NCBI GenBank assembly: GCA_017469795.1 | Contig: JAFUFT010000015.1 | Coordinates: 1 to 32,375 of the forward strand | Source of the DNA: Oscillospiraceae bacterium | GTDB taxonomy: Bacteria > Bacillota > Clostridia > Oscillospirales > Oscillospiraceae | Reading direction: 5' to 3' | Length of the DNA: 32,375 nt | Shown: positions 1 to 9,319 of the stretch, piece by piece | Layout of the letters: every line of letters begins with the position of its first letter | Numbering within the stretch: position 1 is the stretch's first letter | The notes under the pieces: model-generated | The model's input: the letters and a program-made list of their open reading frames with translations, nothing else | Told to the model about the DNA's origin: nothing | The model's database searches: none | Translations under genes and position numbers: made by a program

Positions 1-1424
1 CCGGCCGGATCGCCGGTCTGGACGTCAAGCGGATCATCAACGAGCCCACCGCCGCGGCGCTGGCCTATGGCGTGGACAAAGAAGATGAGCAGAAGATCAT
101 GGTCTACGATCTGGGCGGCGGCACTTTCGACGTCTCCATTCTGGAGATCGGCGACGGCGTCATCGAGGTTCTGGCCACTGCCGGTGACACCCATCTGGGC
201 GGCGACGACTTCGACCAGCGGATCATGGACTACCTGGCCGCGGAGTTCAAGAAGGAAAACGGCATCGACCTGAAGGCCGACAAGGTCGCCATGCAGCGTC
301 TGAAGGAGGCCGCCGAGAAGGCCAAGATCGAGCTCTCCGGCGTCACCACCTCTAACATCAATCTGCCCTATATCACCGCCGACGCCACCGGCCCGAAGCA
401 CCTGGACGTGACCCTGAGCCGCGCCAAGTTCAACGAGCTCACCGCCGACCTGGTGGAGAAGACCATGGTTCCTGTCCGTCAGGCCATGTCCGACGCCGGC
501 CTGAGCGCCTCCGATCTGTCCAAGGTGCTGCTGGTAGGCGGCTCCAGCCGGATCCCCGCAGTCCAGGAGGCCGTGAAAAAGATCACCGGCAAGGACGGCT
601 TCAAGGGCATCAACCCCGACGAATGCGTGGCTGTTGGCGCTGCCATTCAGGGCGGCGTGCTGGGCGGCGAGCAGGAGGGCATCCTGCTGCTGGACGTGAC
701 TCCGCTTTCCCTGGGCATTGAGACCATGGGCGGCGTGTTCACCAAGCTCATTGAGCGCAACACCACCATCCCCACCAAAAAGAGCCAGATCTTCTCCACC
801 GCCGCGGACAATCAGACCTCCGTCGAGGTTCATGTGCTCCAGGGCGAGCGGGAGATGGCGGCCTACAACAAGACCCTCGGCAAGTTCCATCTCGATGGCA
901 TCGCGCCGGCCCGCCGGGGCGTGCCTCAGATCGAGGTCACCTTTGATATCGACGCCAACGGCATCGTGAATGTCTCCGCCACCGACAAGGGCACCGGCAA
1001 GGAGCAGCACATCACCATCACCGCCTCCTCCAACCTCAGCAAGGAGGACATCGACAAGGCCGTCAAGGAGGCGGAGCAGTACGCCGCCGAGGATAAGGCC
1101 CGGAAGGACGAGGTGGACGCCCGCAATGCCGCCGATCAGGTGATCTATCAGTCCGAGAAGACCCTTGAGGAACTGGGCGACAAGGTCTCCGAGAGCGAGA
1201 AGACGCCCATCAAGGCCGCGGTCGAAAAGCTCCGCGAGACCCTCAAGGGCACCGATGTGGAGGCCATCAAGCGGGACACCGAAGAGGTCCAGAAGGCGTT
1301 CTACAGCATCTCTGAGAAGCTCTATCAGCAGCAGGCCGCTCAGGGCGATGCCGGTGCAGCCGGCGCTGCGCCCAATGATGACGGCGTGGTAGACGCGGAC
1401 TATGAGGTCGTGGACGACGAATAA
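1..1424 (+). CDS. dnaK: Hsp70 chaperone DnaK, 5'-truncated by the window edge
   Basis: ATP-driven Hsp70 chaperone that works with DnaJ and GrpE on unfolded cytosolic proteins. The reading frame is open from base 3 and begins inside the ATPase domain with the [14 protein letters not shown] signature. The phosphate-binding [12 protein letters not shown] motif and the [12 protein letters not shown] signature follow. The substrate-binding domain carries [19 protein letters not shown] and [14 protein letters not shown]. The acidic C-terminal tail ends in [10 protein letters not shown], the family's usual EEVD-like end, so the 3' end is intact. About 474 residues are visible of the usual 610 or so; the missing part is the first quarter of the nucleotide-binding domain. 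The GTG at 72 is an internal codon, not a start. dnaJ follows 76 bp downstream, the standard Firmicutes order. Identity is certain. Confidence 0.98.
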   Translation, partial: GRIAGLDVKRIINEPTAAALAYGVDKEDEQKIMVYDLGGGTFDVSILEIGDGVIEVLATAGDTHLGGDDFDQRIMDYLAAEFKKENGIDLKADKVAMQRLKEAAEKAKIELSGVTTSNINLPYITADATGPKHLDVTLSRAKFNELTADLVEKTMVPVRQAMSDAGLSASDLSKVLLVGGSSRIPAVQEAVKKITGKDGFKGINPDECVAVGAAIQGGVLGGEQEGILLLDVTPLSLGIETMGGVFTKLIERNTTIPTKKSQIFSTAADNQTSVEVHVLQGEREMAAYNKTLGKFHLDGIAPARRGVPQIEVTFDIDANGIVNVSATDKGTGKEQHITITASSNLSKEDIDKAVKEAEQYAAEDKARKDEVDARNAADQVIYQSEKTLEELGDKVSESEKTPIKAAVEKLRETLKGTDVEAIKRDTEEVQKAFYSISEKLYQQQAAQGDAGAAGAAPNDDGVVDADYEVVDDE

Positions 1425-1438
1425 TCGGCTTTGCGACA

Positions 1439-1471
1439 GGTGGAGCGTGGGGGATTTCTTCACGCTCCACC
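1439..1471 (+). terminator. Intercistronic hairpin between dnaK and dnaJ
   Basis: A perfect 11-bp stem (GGTGGAGCGTG with CACGCTCCACC, 1439-1449 and 1461-1471) with an 11-nt loop. No T-run follows, so it is more likely a partial terminator, an RNA-processing site or a 3' stabiliser of dnaK mRNA than a full stop. It would let dnaK be expressed above dnaJ. Confidence 0.6.
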
Positions 1472-1500
1472 TTCCATGACCTGAAACAGAGGTGAGACAT

Positions 1501-2658
1501 ATGGCAGAGGAAAAGAGAGATTATTACGAGGTCCTGGGGGTCAGCAAGACCGCCACGGATGAGGAAATAAAAAAGGCCTATCGAAAGGCCGCCAAGGCCA
1601 ACCATCCGGACCTGCACCCCGGCGACAAGGACGCGGAGGCCCGGTTCAAGGAAATCGGCGAGGCCTACGAAGTGCTTTCAGACTCTGAGAAGCGCGCCCG
1701 CTATGACCAGTACGGCTTTGCCGGTGTGGATCCGAACTTCGCCGCAGGCAGCGGCTTTGGTGGATTCGGCGGCGGCTTTGGCGGATTCGACGTGGACCTG
1801 GGCAGCATTTTCAGCGACTTCTTCGGCGGCGGCGCCTCAGGCTCCACCCGGCGCAGCGGTCCGAGAAAGGGTGAGAACGTCCACGCCAGCGTGACCCTCT
1901 CCTTTGAGGAAGCCGCCTTCGGATGCGAGAAGGAGGTCACCGCCTCCCGGATCGAGGACTGCGGCAAGTGCGGCGGCTCCGGCTCTGCCGACGGCAGCGC
2001 GCCGGAGACCTGCTCGGCCTGCCACGGCACCGGCTATACCCGCACCGTCCGCCAGACGCCCTTCGGCGCCATGCAGCAGCAGACCACCTGCTCCGCCTGC
2101 GGCGGCACGGGAAAAACCGTCAAGAATCCCTGCCCCACCTGCCGGGGCAAGGGCAAGGTCCGCAAGAACAAGCGGATCATGGTCAACATCCCCGCCGGCG
2201 TGGACAACGGCCAGGCCGTCCGCGTCGCAGGCGAGGGCTCCGTGGGCTCCGGCGGCGGCCCAAAGGGTGATCTGCTGGTAGAGGTCAACGTCCGCAGCCA
2301 TCCCATCTTCGAGCGGGAGGGCAGCGACGTGATCTGCGAAATGCCCATCACCTTCGCCCAGGCGGCCCTGGGAAGCGAACTGGAGGTCCCCACGCTGGAC
2401 GGCAAGGTCCGCTACACGATCCCCGAGGGCACCCAGACCGGCACCACCTTCCGGCTCCGGAACAAAGGCATCCCCGTGGTGGGTTACTCCGGACGGCGGG
2501 GCGACCAATATGTCACCGTGGTGGTGGAAACGCCGAAAAACCTGACGAAAGAGCAGAAGGATCTGCTCCGCAGGTTCGGAGAGTTGGGCGAAGAGGAGTC
2601 CAATCCCAAACGGAAGAGCTTTTTCGAAAAGGTCAAGGATAACCTCAAAAACATCTGA
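1501..2658 (+). CDS. dnaJ: Co-chaperone DnaJ (Hsp40)
   Basis: Stimulates the DnaK ATPase and delivers unfolded clients. The 385-residue protein has the full type I layout: a J domain with YYEVLGV and the HPD tripeptide, a long Gly/Phe-rich linker (roughly residues 75-110), and four zinc-binding repeats ([32 protein letters not shown]). A C-terminal substrate-binding region follows. I place the start at ATG 1501, which has GAGGTGAG 5 bases upstream and gives [13 protein letters not shown]. An in-frame GTG at 1492 lies inside that ribosome binding site and is unlikely. It probably shares a transcript with dnaK across the intercistronic hairpin, and a strong terminator closes the unit. Confidence 0.97.
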   Translation: MAEEKRDYYEVLGVSKTATDEEIKKAYRKAAKANHPDLHPGDKDAEARFKEIGEAYEVLSDSEKRARYDQYGFAGVDPNFAAGSGFGGFGGGFGGFDVDLGSIFSDFFGGGASGSTRRSGPRKGENVHASVTLSFEEAAFGCEKEVTASRIEDCGKCGGSGSADGSAPETCSACHGTGYTRTVRQTPFGAMQQQTTCSACGGTGKTVKNPCPTCRGKGKVRKNKRIMVNIPAGVDNGQAVRVAGEGSVGSGGGPKGDLLVEVNVRSHPIFEREGSDVICEMPITFAQAALGSELEVPTLDGKVRYTIPEGTQTGTTFRLRNKGIPVVGYSGRRGDQYVTVVVETPKNLTKEQKDLLRRFGELGEEESNPKRKSFFEKVKDNLKNI

Positions 2659-2660
2659 TC

Positions 2661-2703
2661 AAACGCGCCCCGCGGACACTTGTCCGCGGGGCGCGTTTCC
2701 TTT
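2661..2703 (+). terminator. Rho-independent terminator after dnaJ
   Basis: Very GC-rich 18-bp perfect inverted repeat (2661-2678 with 2681-2698) starting two bases after the dnaJ stop, followed by CCTTTG. It ends the dnaK-dnaJ unit. Confidence 0.88.
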
Positions 2704-2759
2704 GTCCGATCTCACAATTTTTCCTATGGTTTCCTCCCGGATTTTTTTCCCGCTGTCCC

Positions 2760-2788
2760 TGTACATCCAACCGGAAACTTGATATAAT
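2760..2788 (+). promoter_or_regulatory. Sigma-A-type promoter for the glmU-like/prs/pth genes
   Basis: TGTACA at 2760-2765, a 17-bp spacer, and a perfect TATAAT at 2783-2788. The predicted transcript start is near 2795, only about 4 bases before the first in-frame ATG (2799). That argues for the downstream TTG start of the glmU-like gene. Confidence 0.65.
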
Positions 2789-2831
2789 ACGAACGTGAAT
2801 GTTTGAATATCTAATTTGGAGCGTGAATTGC

Positions 2832-4031
2832 TTGTCTATCCGATCCGCTATTATTTGTCTGCCCGATGACCGTGCTGTCACCGGGCTAAAGGTGCCTCTG
2901 ATGCTCCGCCGTGTCATGGGAGAACCGCTTCTGGCCTGGATGGTGCGGCTGATCCGGGAGAGCGGGTTTGCCCGGTTCCTGCTGGCCTGCGACTCGGAGT
3001 TTCAGGATGCGGCGATGGCCTGCTTCCCGGCGGACTCCGCCGCGCTGTCCGACCTGTCCGGCGCGTCCCTCAAGCCCTTTCTGGAGGAGGCGGAGGATCA
3101 GCTTCTGGTGGTCACCGCGCCCGCAGTCCTGGGCGGCAAAGCCCTGGGCGGCGTAAACTATGTGGCCGAGGAGATCGAAGCCGGTAACGAAATCGACGAG
3201 GGCTGCGGCTGTTATCTGGTGTCTGCGGAATCCATCGCATCTGTCTGCGACGCGGCCAACTTTGATCTTTCGCGGTTTGCCTCCGTGCTGGGCCACGAAC
3301 TGACCTGGCAGGACGGCGCTGTTCCGATCCCCGACGCCGGCACGTTGGCGGACGTACAGAATATGTTCCGTCAGCTCCGCAACTATTATCTCTACGCCGA
3401 CGGCGTGGAGATCTGGGACTTTTCCGACTGCTACGTCGGCCCCTTCGCGGAGGTTGCCCCTGGCGCCACACTGATGCCGGGCGTCATTCTCAAGGGAACC
3501 ACCACCGTCTCTTCCGGCGCGGTCATTGGACCCAACTCCCTGCTGGAAAACGCTACGGTGGGAGAAGGCTCCACCGTCAACAGCTCTCAGATCTACGATT
3601 CCACCGTGGGAAAGAACACCAACGTGGGCCCCTTCGCCTACATCCGCCCAAACTGCACCGTGGGCGACGACATCAAGGTCGGCGACTTTGTGGAACTGAA
3701 AAACTCCACCATCGGCGACGGAACCAAGATCTCCCATCTGACCTACGTAGGAGACGCGGATCTCGGCAAGAACATCAATCTCGGCTGCGGCACGGTCACC
3801 GTCAACTATGACGGCAAGAACAAGTACCGCTGCACGGTGGGCGACAACAGCTTCATCGGCTGCAACACAAATATGATCGCCCCCGTAACCATCGGCGCGG
3901 GCAGCTATGTGGCCGCCGGCTCCACCATCACCGACAACGTCCCGGAGGACGCCCTGGCCATCGCCCGCGCCCGCCAGACCAACAAAGAGGGCTGGGCGGA
4001 AGATCGCCGAAAAAAAGGACTGCTGAAGTAA
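2832..4031 (+). CDS. glmU: GlmU-like protein: intact acetyltransferase half, degenerate pyrophosphorylase half
   Basis: The C-terminal half is a left-handed beta-helix acetyltransferase that makes N-acetylglucosamine-1-phosphate from glucosamine-1-phosphate and acetyl-CoA. R272 (YIRPN), K290 (ELKNS) and H302 (SHLTYVGD) keep exactly the spacing of E. coli R333, K351 and H363. The acetyl-CoA end ([32 protein letters not shown]) is also typical. The N-terminal half aligns only through secondary features (MGEPLLAWM for the GxPML motif). The glycine-rich LAAGxGTRM nucleotide loop is replaced by [10 protein letters not shown], so uridylyltransfer is doubtful. At 399 residues it is about 55 shorter than E. 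coli GlmU. I chose TTG 2832 because GGAG lies 10 bases upstream; ATG 2799 would leave an almost leaderless message with no ribosome binding site. It sits in the classical glmU-prs-pth-mfd order. Confidence 0.85.
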   Translation: MSIRSAIICLPDDRAVTGLKVPLMLRRVMGEPLLAWMVRLIRESGFARFLLACDSEFQDAAMACFPADSAALSDLSGASLKPFLEEAEDQLLVVTAPAVLGGKALGGVNYVAEEIEAGNEIDEGCGCYLVSAESIASVCDAANFDLSRFASVLGHELTWQDGAVPIPDAGTLADVQNMFRQLRNYYLYADGVEIWDFSDCYVGPFAEVAPGATLMPGVILKGTTTVSSGAVIGPNSLLENATVGEGSTVNSSQIYDSTVGKNTNVGPFAYIRPNCTVGDDIKVGDFVELKNSTIGDGTKISHLTYVGDADLGKNINLGCGTVTVNYDGKNKYRCTVGDNSFIGCNTNMIAPVTIGAGSYVAAGSTITDNVPEDALAIARARQTNKEGWAEDRRKKGLLK

Positions 4032-4077
4032 ACTTTTGGGGGTTTCCCCATGAATTTAGAAAAGAGAGGTATGTACG

Positions 4078-5037
4078 ATGTTTTCTCACAGCAAGGAAAT
4101 CAAGATTTTCTCCGCAAACGCAAACCGTCCCCTGGCTGAAGCGATCTGCCAGAAGCTCGGGATCCCCATGGGTGATAGTGTTGTCACCAGTTTTGCCGAC
4201 GGCGAAGTCTCCGTATCCATCAACGAAACCGTCCGCGGCTGCGATGTCTTTGTGATCCAATCCACCTGCAAGCCAGTCAACGACAACCTGATGGAGCTTC
4301 TGATCGTGATCGACGCGCTGCGCCGGGCCTCCGCTGCCAGAATCACCGCTGTGATCCCCTATTTCGGATACGCCCGTCAGGACCGCAAGGCCAAGGCCCG
4401 TGATCCCATCTCCGCCAAGCTTGTGGCGAATCTGATCACCAAGGCCGGCGCAGACCGGGTGCTGACCATGGACCTCCACGCCTCTCAGATCCAGGGCTTC
4501 TTCGACATCCCCGTGGACAATCTGTTGGGCAACCCCGTATTCGTCAAATACTACCTGGCCAAGTTCTCCGAGGCCGAGCGGGAGAACATGGTGGTCGTTT
4601 CCCCTGACGTGGGCTCTGTCGCCCGGGCCCGGACCTTCGCCCAGAAGGTGGGCATGGGCCTGGCCATCGTGGACAAGCGCCGCCAGAAGGCCAATTCCTG
4701 CGAAGTCATGAACATCATCGGCGACGTGGAAGGCAAGGACTGCATCCTCTTTGACGACATGATCGACACCGCCGGTTCCCTGGTCAACGCCTGCACCGCC
4801 CTGCGGGAAGTGGGCGGCGCCAAGAAGCTCTACGGCTGCGCCAGCCATGGCGTGCTGTCCGGCCCCGCTCTGGACCGGATTGAGAACAGCTACTTCGAGG
4901 AAGTTCGGATCCTGGACACCATTCCCATGCCCGCCGGATATACCGGAACGAAGATCAAGCAGCTCTCCGTGGCGGAGATGTTCGCCGAGGCCATCACCCG
5001 GATCGACGAGGAAGTTTCCATCTCCTCCCTGTTCTGA
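4078..5037 (+). CDS. prs: Ribose-phosphate pyrophosphokinase (PRPP synthetase)
   Basis: Transfers pyrophosphate from ATP to ribose-5-phosphate, giving PRPP for purine, pyrimidine, histidine, tryptophan and NAD synthesis. At 319 residues it has the usual class I length. Visible motifs are FADGEVSVSI, the catalytic flexible loop YFGYARQDRKAKARDPISA, the MDLHASQIQGFF segment, and the PRPP-binding loop ILFDDMIDTAGS (about residues 223-234). ATG 4078 is preceded by AAGAGAGG with 8 bases of spacing. An ATG seven bases upstream (4071) is out of frame. It is 46 bases downstream of the glmU-like gene and likely on the same transcript. Confidence 0.97.
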   Translation: MFSHSKEIKIFSANANRPLAEAICQKLGIPMGDSVVTSFADGEVSVSINETVRGCDVFVIQSTCKPVNDNLMELLIVIDALRRASAARITAVIPYFGYARQDRKAKARDPISAKLVANLITKAGADRVLTMDLHASQIQGFFDIPVDNLLGNPVFVKYYLAKFSEAERENMVVVSPDVGSVARARTFAQKVGMGLAIVDKRRQKANSCEVMNIIGDVEGKDCILFDDMIDTAGSLVNACTALREVGGAKKLYGCASHGVLSGPALDRIENSYFEEVRILDTIPMPAGYTGTKIKQLSVAEMFAEAITRIDEEVSISSLF

Positions 5038-5040
5038 TCC

Positions 5041-5634
5041 ATGCTTTTTCAGCGGAACAGGGGCGGCGACTGGCTCGTCGTGGGGCTGGGCAATCCGGGT
5101 GCAAAGTACTGGAACACCCGCCACAACGTGGGGTTTGCCGCCATGGACGCGCTGGCCGATTCCCTGCACGCCCGGGTAGACCGGGTGAAGTTCCAGGGAC
5201 TCACCGGCACGGCGGAGCTGGACGGCAAAAAGCTGGTCCTGCTCAAGCCCACTACCTACATGAATTTGAGCGGTCAGGCCGTTTCTGCCGCCGCCCGGTT
5301 CTATAAGATCCCGCCGGAGCGTATCCTTGTTATGTTCGATGACATCTCCCTGGAGCCGGGACGGATCCGGATCCGGAAGGAGGGCTCCGCCGGAGGGCAC
5401 AACGGCGTCAAAAGCATCATCTCCAGTCTCGGAAGCCAAGCCTTTCCCCGGATCAAGATCGGCGTTGGCGCCAAGCCGCATCCGGATTACGATCTGGCGG
5501 ACTGGGTGCTGTCGGTGTTCCCGCTTTCTCAGCGGGAGGCCATGGCGGAGGTCTACAGCAGGGCTGCGGAAGCCGCCCGCGCCATCGTAACCGAAGGCTG
5601 CGATGCCGCGATGAACCGTTTCAATGGCAAATAA
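5041..5634 (+). CDS. pth: Peptidyl-tRNA hydrolase
   Basis: Recycles peptidyl-tRNAs released prematurely from ribosomes (the B. subtilis counterpart is spoVC). At 197 residues it has the family's normal length. It shows VVGLGNPGAKY, the catalytic histidine in NTRHNVGF, TTYMNLSG, the catalytic aspartate in MFDDISLEPGRIRIR, and GSAGGHNGVKSI. It starts three bases after the prs stop with no convincing ribosome binding site, which suggests translational coupling to prs. Identity is secure from these motifs and from the prs-pth-mfd gene order. Confidence 0.97.
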   Translation: MLFQRNRGGDWLVVGLGNPGAKYWNTRHNVGFAAMDALADSLHARVDRVKFQGLTGTAELDGKKLVLLKPTTYMNLSGQAVSAAARFYKIPPERILVMFDDISLEPGRIRIRKEGSAGGHNGVKSIISSLGSQAFPRIKIGVGAKPHPDYDLADWVLSVFPLSQREAMAEVYSRAAEAARAIVTEGCDAAMNRFNGK

Positions 5635-5652
5635 CAAATCTACCGGCAATCA

Positions 5653-5691
5653 GGCTGCGCTCACCCGAGCGCAGCCCTTGCCCGCTTTTTT
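5653..5691 (+). terminator. Hairpin with downstream T-run between pth and mfd
   Basis: Perfect 10-bp stem (GGCTGCGCTC with GAGCGCAGCC, loop ACCC) followed ten bases later by six T residues (5686-5691). The distance to the T-run is longer than ideal, so read-through into mfd is likely. No separate mfd promoter is obvious. Confidence 0.6.
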
Positions 5692-5711
5692 GACCGGAAA
5701 GGAGGTTTCCC

Positions 5712-8700
5712 ATGAATCTGCTCAGCACGGCTCTGAGGGGCCTGCCAGAATACCGCAGCCTGCTCAGGCAACTGGACAATGCCGGTGCCTGCGCCGTTAC
5801 GGGGCTGTCCTCGATCCATCGGGCGCACATGATCGCCGCGCTGCGGGAGGATACCGGCCGCCCCGTACTGGTGGTGTGCCAGGACGATCTGGCCGCCGCC
5901 CGGACAGCGGAAGAGCTCTCCGGATTTCTGGGGGAAAAGCCTCCGGTATTCCCCACCCGGGAATTGACGCTGCTGGGGGCGGCTTCCGTGTCCCGGGGCT
6001 GGGAGCATTCCCGGCTGGGGATTCTGCACCGGCTCACCGGCGGGGGAATCCCCGTGCTGGTCACCTCCATCGAGGCCATGAGTCTCTATACCATGCCCCG
6101 GTCTGTGTTGGTGGCGTCCTCCCTTCCGCTGGCGGTAGGGGGCAGCTACGATCTCGACGAGCTGACGGCCCGGCTCATCGCCCTGGGATACCGGCGCAGC
6201 ACGCTGGTGGAGGGCACGGGCCAGTTCGCCCAGCGGGGCGGAATCCTTGATCTCTACTCTCCCGGCGCACCTGCTCCGGTCCGGGTGGAGTTCTTCGGAG
6301 ACGAGGTGGACTCCATGGGCTTCTTCGACACCGCCTCCCAGCGCAGGACCGAGAACACGGAGGAGATCCTTGTCCTGCCCACGGCCGAGGTCCTGCCCGG
6401 CCTGCATCCCGGCGGCACCGAGGGACTGGTTCGGGATCTGGAATCCATGCTCTCCCGCCAGAAGCGGCGGAAGCATCCCAATGAGGCTCTGATGGAAACC
6501 CTGCGGCAGGATATGGAACTGCTGTCCTCCGGCGCATCGTTCCCGGCCGCGGACCGGTACGGCAGGCTGATCTATCCTTCCTCCGAAACGCTGACGGACT
6601 ATCTCTCTCCGGAAACGGTGGTGGTTTTCGCTGACCGCATCGCCATCGAACGACAGCAGAAGCAGCAACAGGAGGAGTTGGGCCAGAGTCTGGACTCCCT
6701 TCTGGGCAACGGCACCCTGGCCGGCGAACTCTGCGACTTCTATGAGACGCTGGACGGCTGCTGCGGCGCTCTGGACGGGAACAACGTCATCTATATGGAC
6801 AACTTTCTGTCCTCCGCCTATCCGGAATCCCTGCCGCCGCAGGAGCTTCTGAATGTCACTGTCAAGCAGCTTCCCTCTTACGGCGGCTCTCTGGACACAG
6901 CGGTGGGCGATATGCAGCATTATGCCTCCATCGGCTTCGGCACGCTGGTTCTCTGCGGCACCCGGCACCGGGGCGAGCTGCTGCTGGAGTCCATGGAGGC
7001 CCGCGGGGTCAAGGGCCGTCTGGCCTTCCCGCTGACCGCCCTGCCCCGGCCGGGAGAGATCCTTTTGACGGAGGGTTCCCTGGCGGCAGGCATGGAATAC
7101 CCATCCCTGAAGCTGGCCATTCTGACGGAGGGACAGATCACCGCCCAGGTCCAGCGGCCCCGGCGCAAGCGGCGGAAAACCGCCACTAACCGGCAGAAGC
7201 TCTCCTCCTTCACCGACCTGTCCCCGGGGGATCTGGTGGTCCACGATGCCCACGGCATCGGCCGGTTCGTCCGTGTGGAGCAGATGAAGCTGGATGGGGT
7301 GGTAAAGGACTATATCAAGATCGCCTATCAAGGCACTGACGTGCTCTATGTGCCTGCCACCCAGCTGGACATGGTGTCCAAGTATATCGGCGCCGGAGAA
7401 GACGCTCCGGTAAAGCTGAACCGTCTGGGCGGGGACAGCTGGGAAAAGAGCAAGCGCAAGGCCAAGGCCGCGGCCAAGGATCTGGCAGAGGGCCTCATCA
7501 AGCTCTACGCCGAGCGCAAGCGGCTGCCCGGCTACGCTTTCTCCCCCGATTCCCCCTGGCAGCAGGAGTTTGAGGACTCCTTCCCCTATGCGGAAACAGA
7601 CGACCAGCTCCGCTGTATCGACGAGATCAAGGCGGATATGGAGGCCTCCACGCCCATGGACCGGCTGCTGTGCGGCGACGTGGGCTTCGGCAAGACCGAG
7701 GTGGCCCTCCGGGCCGCCATGAAGTGCATTCTGGACGGGAAGCAGTGCGCCATTCTGGTTCCCACCACCGTGCTGGCCCAGCAGCACTATGTCACCGCCC
7801 TGGGGCGTTTTGCCTCCTTCCCGGTGAACATCGACGTGTTGTCCCGGTTCCGCACTGCGGCCCAGCAGAAACGGACCCTCCACGCCATGGAGACTGGCAC
7901 CGTAGATCTGGTGGTGGGCACCCACAAGCTGCTGCAGAAGGGTGTCACCTTCAAGAATCTGGGGCTTCTCATCGTGGACGAGGAGCAGCGCTTCGGCGTC
8001 ACCCACAAGGAGCGCCTGAAAGAGATCTCCCAGGGGGTGGACGTACTGACCCTTTCCGCCACCCCGATTCCCCGCACGCTGAACATGGCACTCTCGGGCC
8101 TCAGGGATATGTCCACCATTGAGGAGCCCCCCGGCGACCGCTATCCGGTCCAGACCTACGTGATTGAGCACGATTACGACGTTCTGGCCGACGCCATCCG
8201 CCGGGAGGTGGCCCGGGGCGGACAGGTCTATTATCTGCACAACCGGGTGGATTCCATCCATCTCACCGCTGCCCGGCTTCGGCAGCGGCTGCCGGACGTG
8301 GCCATCGGGGTGGGACACGGAAAAATGCACGAGGACGAGCTCTCCGACGTGATGCAGCAGATGTCCGACGGGGAGATCCAGGTTCTGGTCTGCACCACTA
8401 TCATTGAAACCGGCATCGACATCCCCAACGTCAACACACTGATCATCGAGGACGCCGACAAGCTTGGCCTGGCCCAGCTCCATCAGCTCCGGGGACGGGT
8501 GGGCCGCTCCAACCGGCACGCCTACGCCTACCTCACCTTCCGGAAGGGCAAGGTCCTCTCGGAGACAGCGGAAAAGCGCATGAGCGCCATCCGGGAGTTC
8601 GCCGAATTCGGCTCCGGCTTCAAGATCGCCATGCGGGATCTGGAGATCCGCGGCGCCGGCAATCTGCTGGGCGCAGAGCAGTCCGGCCACATGGTATCCG

Positions 8701-9230
8701 TGGGCTACGATATGTATCTACGGCTGCTGGAAGAGGCCATCATCGAACAGAAGGGCGAAACGCCACCGGAGGATATCTCCTGCTCTGCGGATATCAATAT
8801 ATCCGCCAACATCCCAGAGGACTATGTGCTCACCGGGGAGGGCCGGATGGAGCTGTACCGCCGCATTGCCGCCATCCGCACCGAATCGGACGCTGACGAC
8901 GTGATGGACGAGATCATCGACCGCTACGGTGAACCGCCGAAGCCGGTGATCGCCCTGCTTTCCGTGGCGCTGCTGCGATCCCGGGCCACCACCGTCGGAA
9001 TCCGGGAAATCACACAGAAGGGCTCCGAGCTGTATTTCTCCTTCCGAGATCTGGAGCCGGCCGCCGTCTCCGGGATCTTCGGAGATCCGTTCCTGAAACA
9101 GCGGGTCCTGTTTTCTCCCAAGGATCCCTCCAAAATCACGCTGAAGCTGCGGGGCGAGGAGGATCCGCTGCGGCTCTCAGAAACCTTTGTCCGCAAGCTG
9201 CAGGCTTTTTCTGCCGCAGCCCATCCGTGA
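5712..9230 (+). CDS. mfd: Transcription-repair coupling factor Mfd
   Basis: Pushes stalled RNA polymerase off DNA lesions and recruits UvrA for strand-specific repair. The 1172 residues cover the full architecture. The N-terminal UvrB-like region holds TGLSSIHRAHM and LVEGTGQFAQRGGILDLYSPG. The RNA polymerase-interacting Tudor-like domain begins around residue 500 (LSPGDLVVHDAHGIGRF). The RecG-type translocase follows with Walker A GDVGFGKTE (about 654-662), DEEQ (about 756-759), SATPIPRTLNMALSG and LHQLRGRVGRSNRHAYAYL. The regulatory D7 domain closes the C-terminus. ATG 5712 has an ideal AAAGGAGG at the correct spacing. Nothing is odd about this copy. Confidence 0.98.
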   Translation: MNLLSTALRGLPEYRSLLRQLDNAGACAVTGLSSIHRAHMIAALREDTGRPVLVVCQDDLAAARTAEELSGFLGEKPPVFPTRELTLLGAASVSRGWEHSRLGILHRLTGGGIPVLVTSIEAMSLYTMPRSVLVASSLPLAVGGSYDLDELTARLIALGYRRSTLVEGTGQFAQRGGILDLYSPGAPAPVRVEFFGDEVDSMGFFDTASQRRTENTEEILVLPTAEVLPGLHPGGTEGLVRDLESMLSRQKRRKHPNEALMETLRQDMELLSSGASFPAADRYGRLIYPSSETLTDYLSPETVVVFADRIAIERQQKQQQEELGQSLDSLLGNGTLAGELCDFYETLDGCCGALDGNNVIYMDNFLSSAYPESLPPQELLNVTVKQLPSYGGSLDTAVGDMQHYASIGFGTLVLCGTRHRGELLLESMEARGVKGRLAFPLTALPRPGEILLTEGSLAAGMEYPSLKLAILTEGQITAQVQRPRRKRRKTATNRQKLSSFTDLSPGDLVVHDAHGIGRFVRVEQMKLDGVVKDYIKIAYQGTDVLYVPATQLDMVSKYIGAGEDAPVKLNRLGGDSWEKSKRKAKAAAKDLAEGLIKLYAERKRLPGYAFSPDSPWQQEFEDSFPYAETDDQLRCIDEIKADMEASTPMDRLLCGDVGFGKTEVALRAAMKCILDGKQCAILVPTTVLAQQHYVTALGRFASFPVNIDVLSRFRTAAQQKRTLHAMETGTVDLVVGTHKLLQKGVTFKNLGLLIVDEEQRFGVTHKERLKEISQGVDVLTLSATPIPRTLNMALSGLRDMSTIEEPPGDRYPVQTYVIEHDYDVLADAIRREVARGGQVYYLHNRVDSIHLTAARLRQRLPDVAIGVGHGKMHEDELSDVMQQMSDGEIQVLVCTTIIETGIDIPNVNTLIIEDADKLGLAQLHQLRGRVGRSNRHAYAYLTFRKGKVLSETAEKRMSAIREFAEFGSGFKIAMRDLEIRGAGNLLGAEQSGHMVSVGYDMYLRLLEEAIIEQKGETPPEDISCSADINISANIPEDYVLTGEGRMELYRRIAAIRTESDADDVMDEIIDRYGEPPKPVIALLSVALLRSRATTVGIREITQKGSELYFSFRDLEPAAVSGIFGDPFLKQRVLFSPKDPSKITLKLRGEEDPLRLSETFVRKLQAFSAAAHP

Positions 9231-9255
9231 GGCCGAAAAAAAACCATGAAACCGA

Positions 9256-9284
9256 TTGAAAATCATCATGTCACGGAGTATAAT
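9256..9284 (+). promoter_or_regulatory. Sigma-A promoter upstream of the VanW-family gene
   Basis: TTGAAA at 9256-9261, a 17-bp spacer, and TATAAT at 9279-9284, giving a predicted start near 9291. The short leader contains a small hairpin (GGCAG with CTGCC around an AAAA loop). Confidence 0.8.
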
Positions 9285-9319
9285 AGGTAAAAATACGGCA
9301 GAAAACTGCCCCAAGATAG

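Noticed and set aside
3928..5649. 573-codon open frame on the - strand
   Set aside because: Antisense to prs and pth, whose motifs are intact; the long frame is a product of GC-rich codon use.
5661..8690. 1009-codon open frame on the - strand
   Set aside because: Antisense shadow of mfd; composition is Gly/His/Leu-rich without any recognisable domain.
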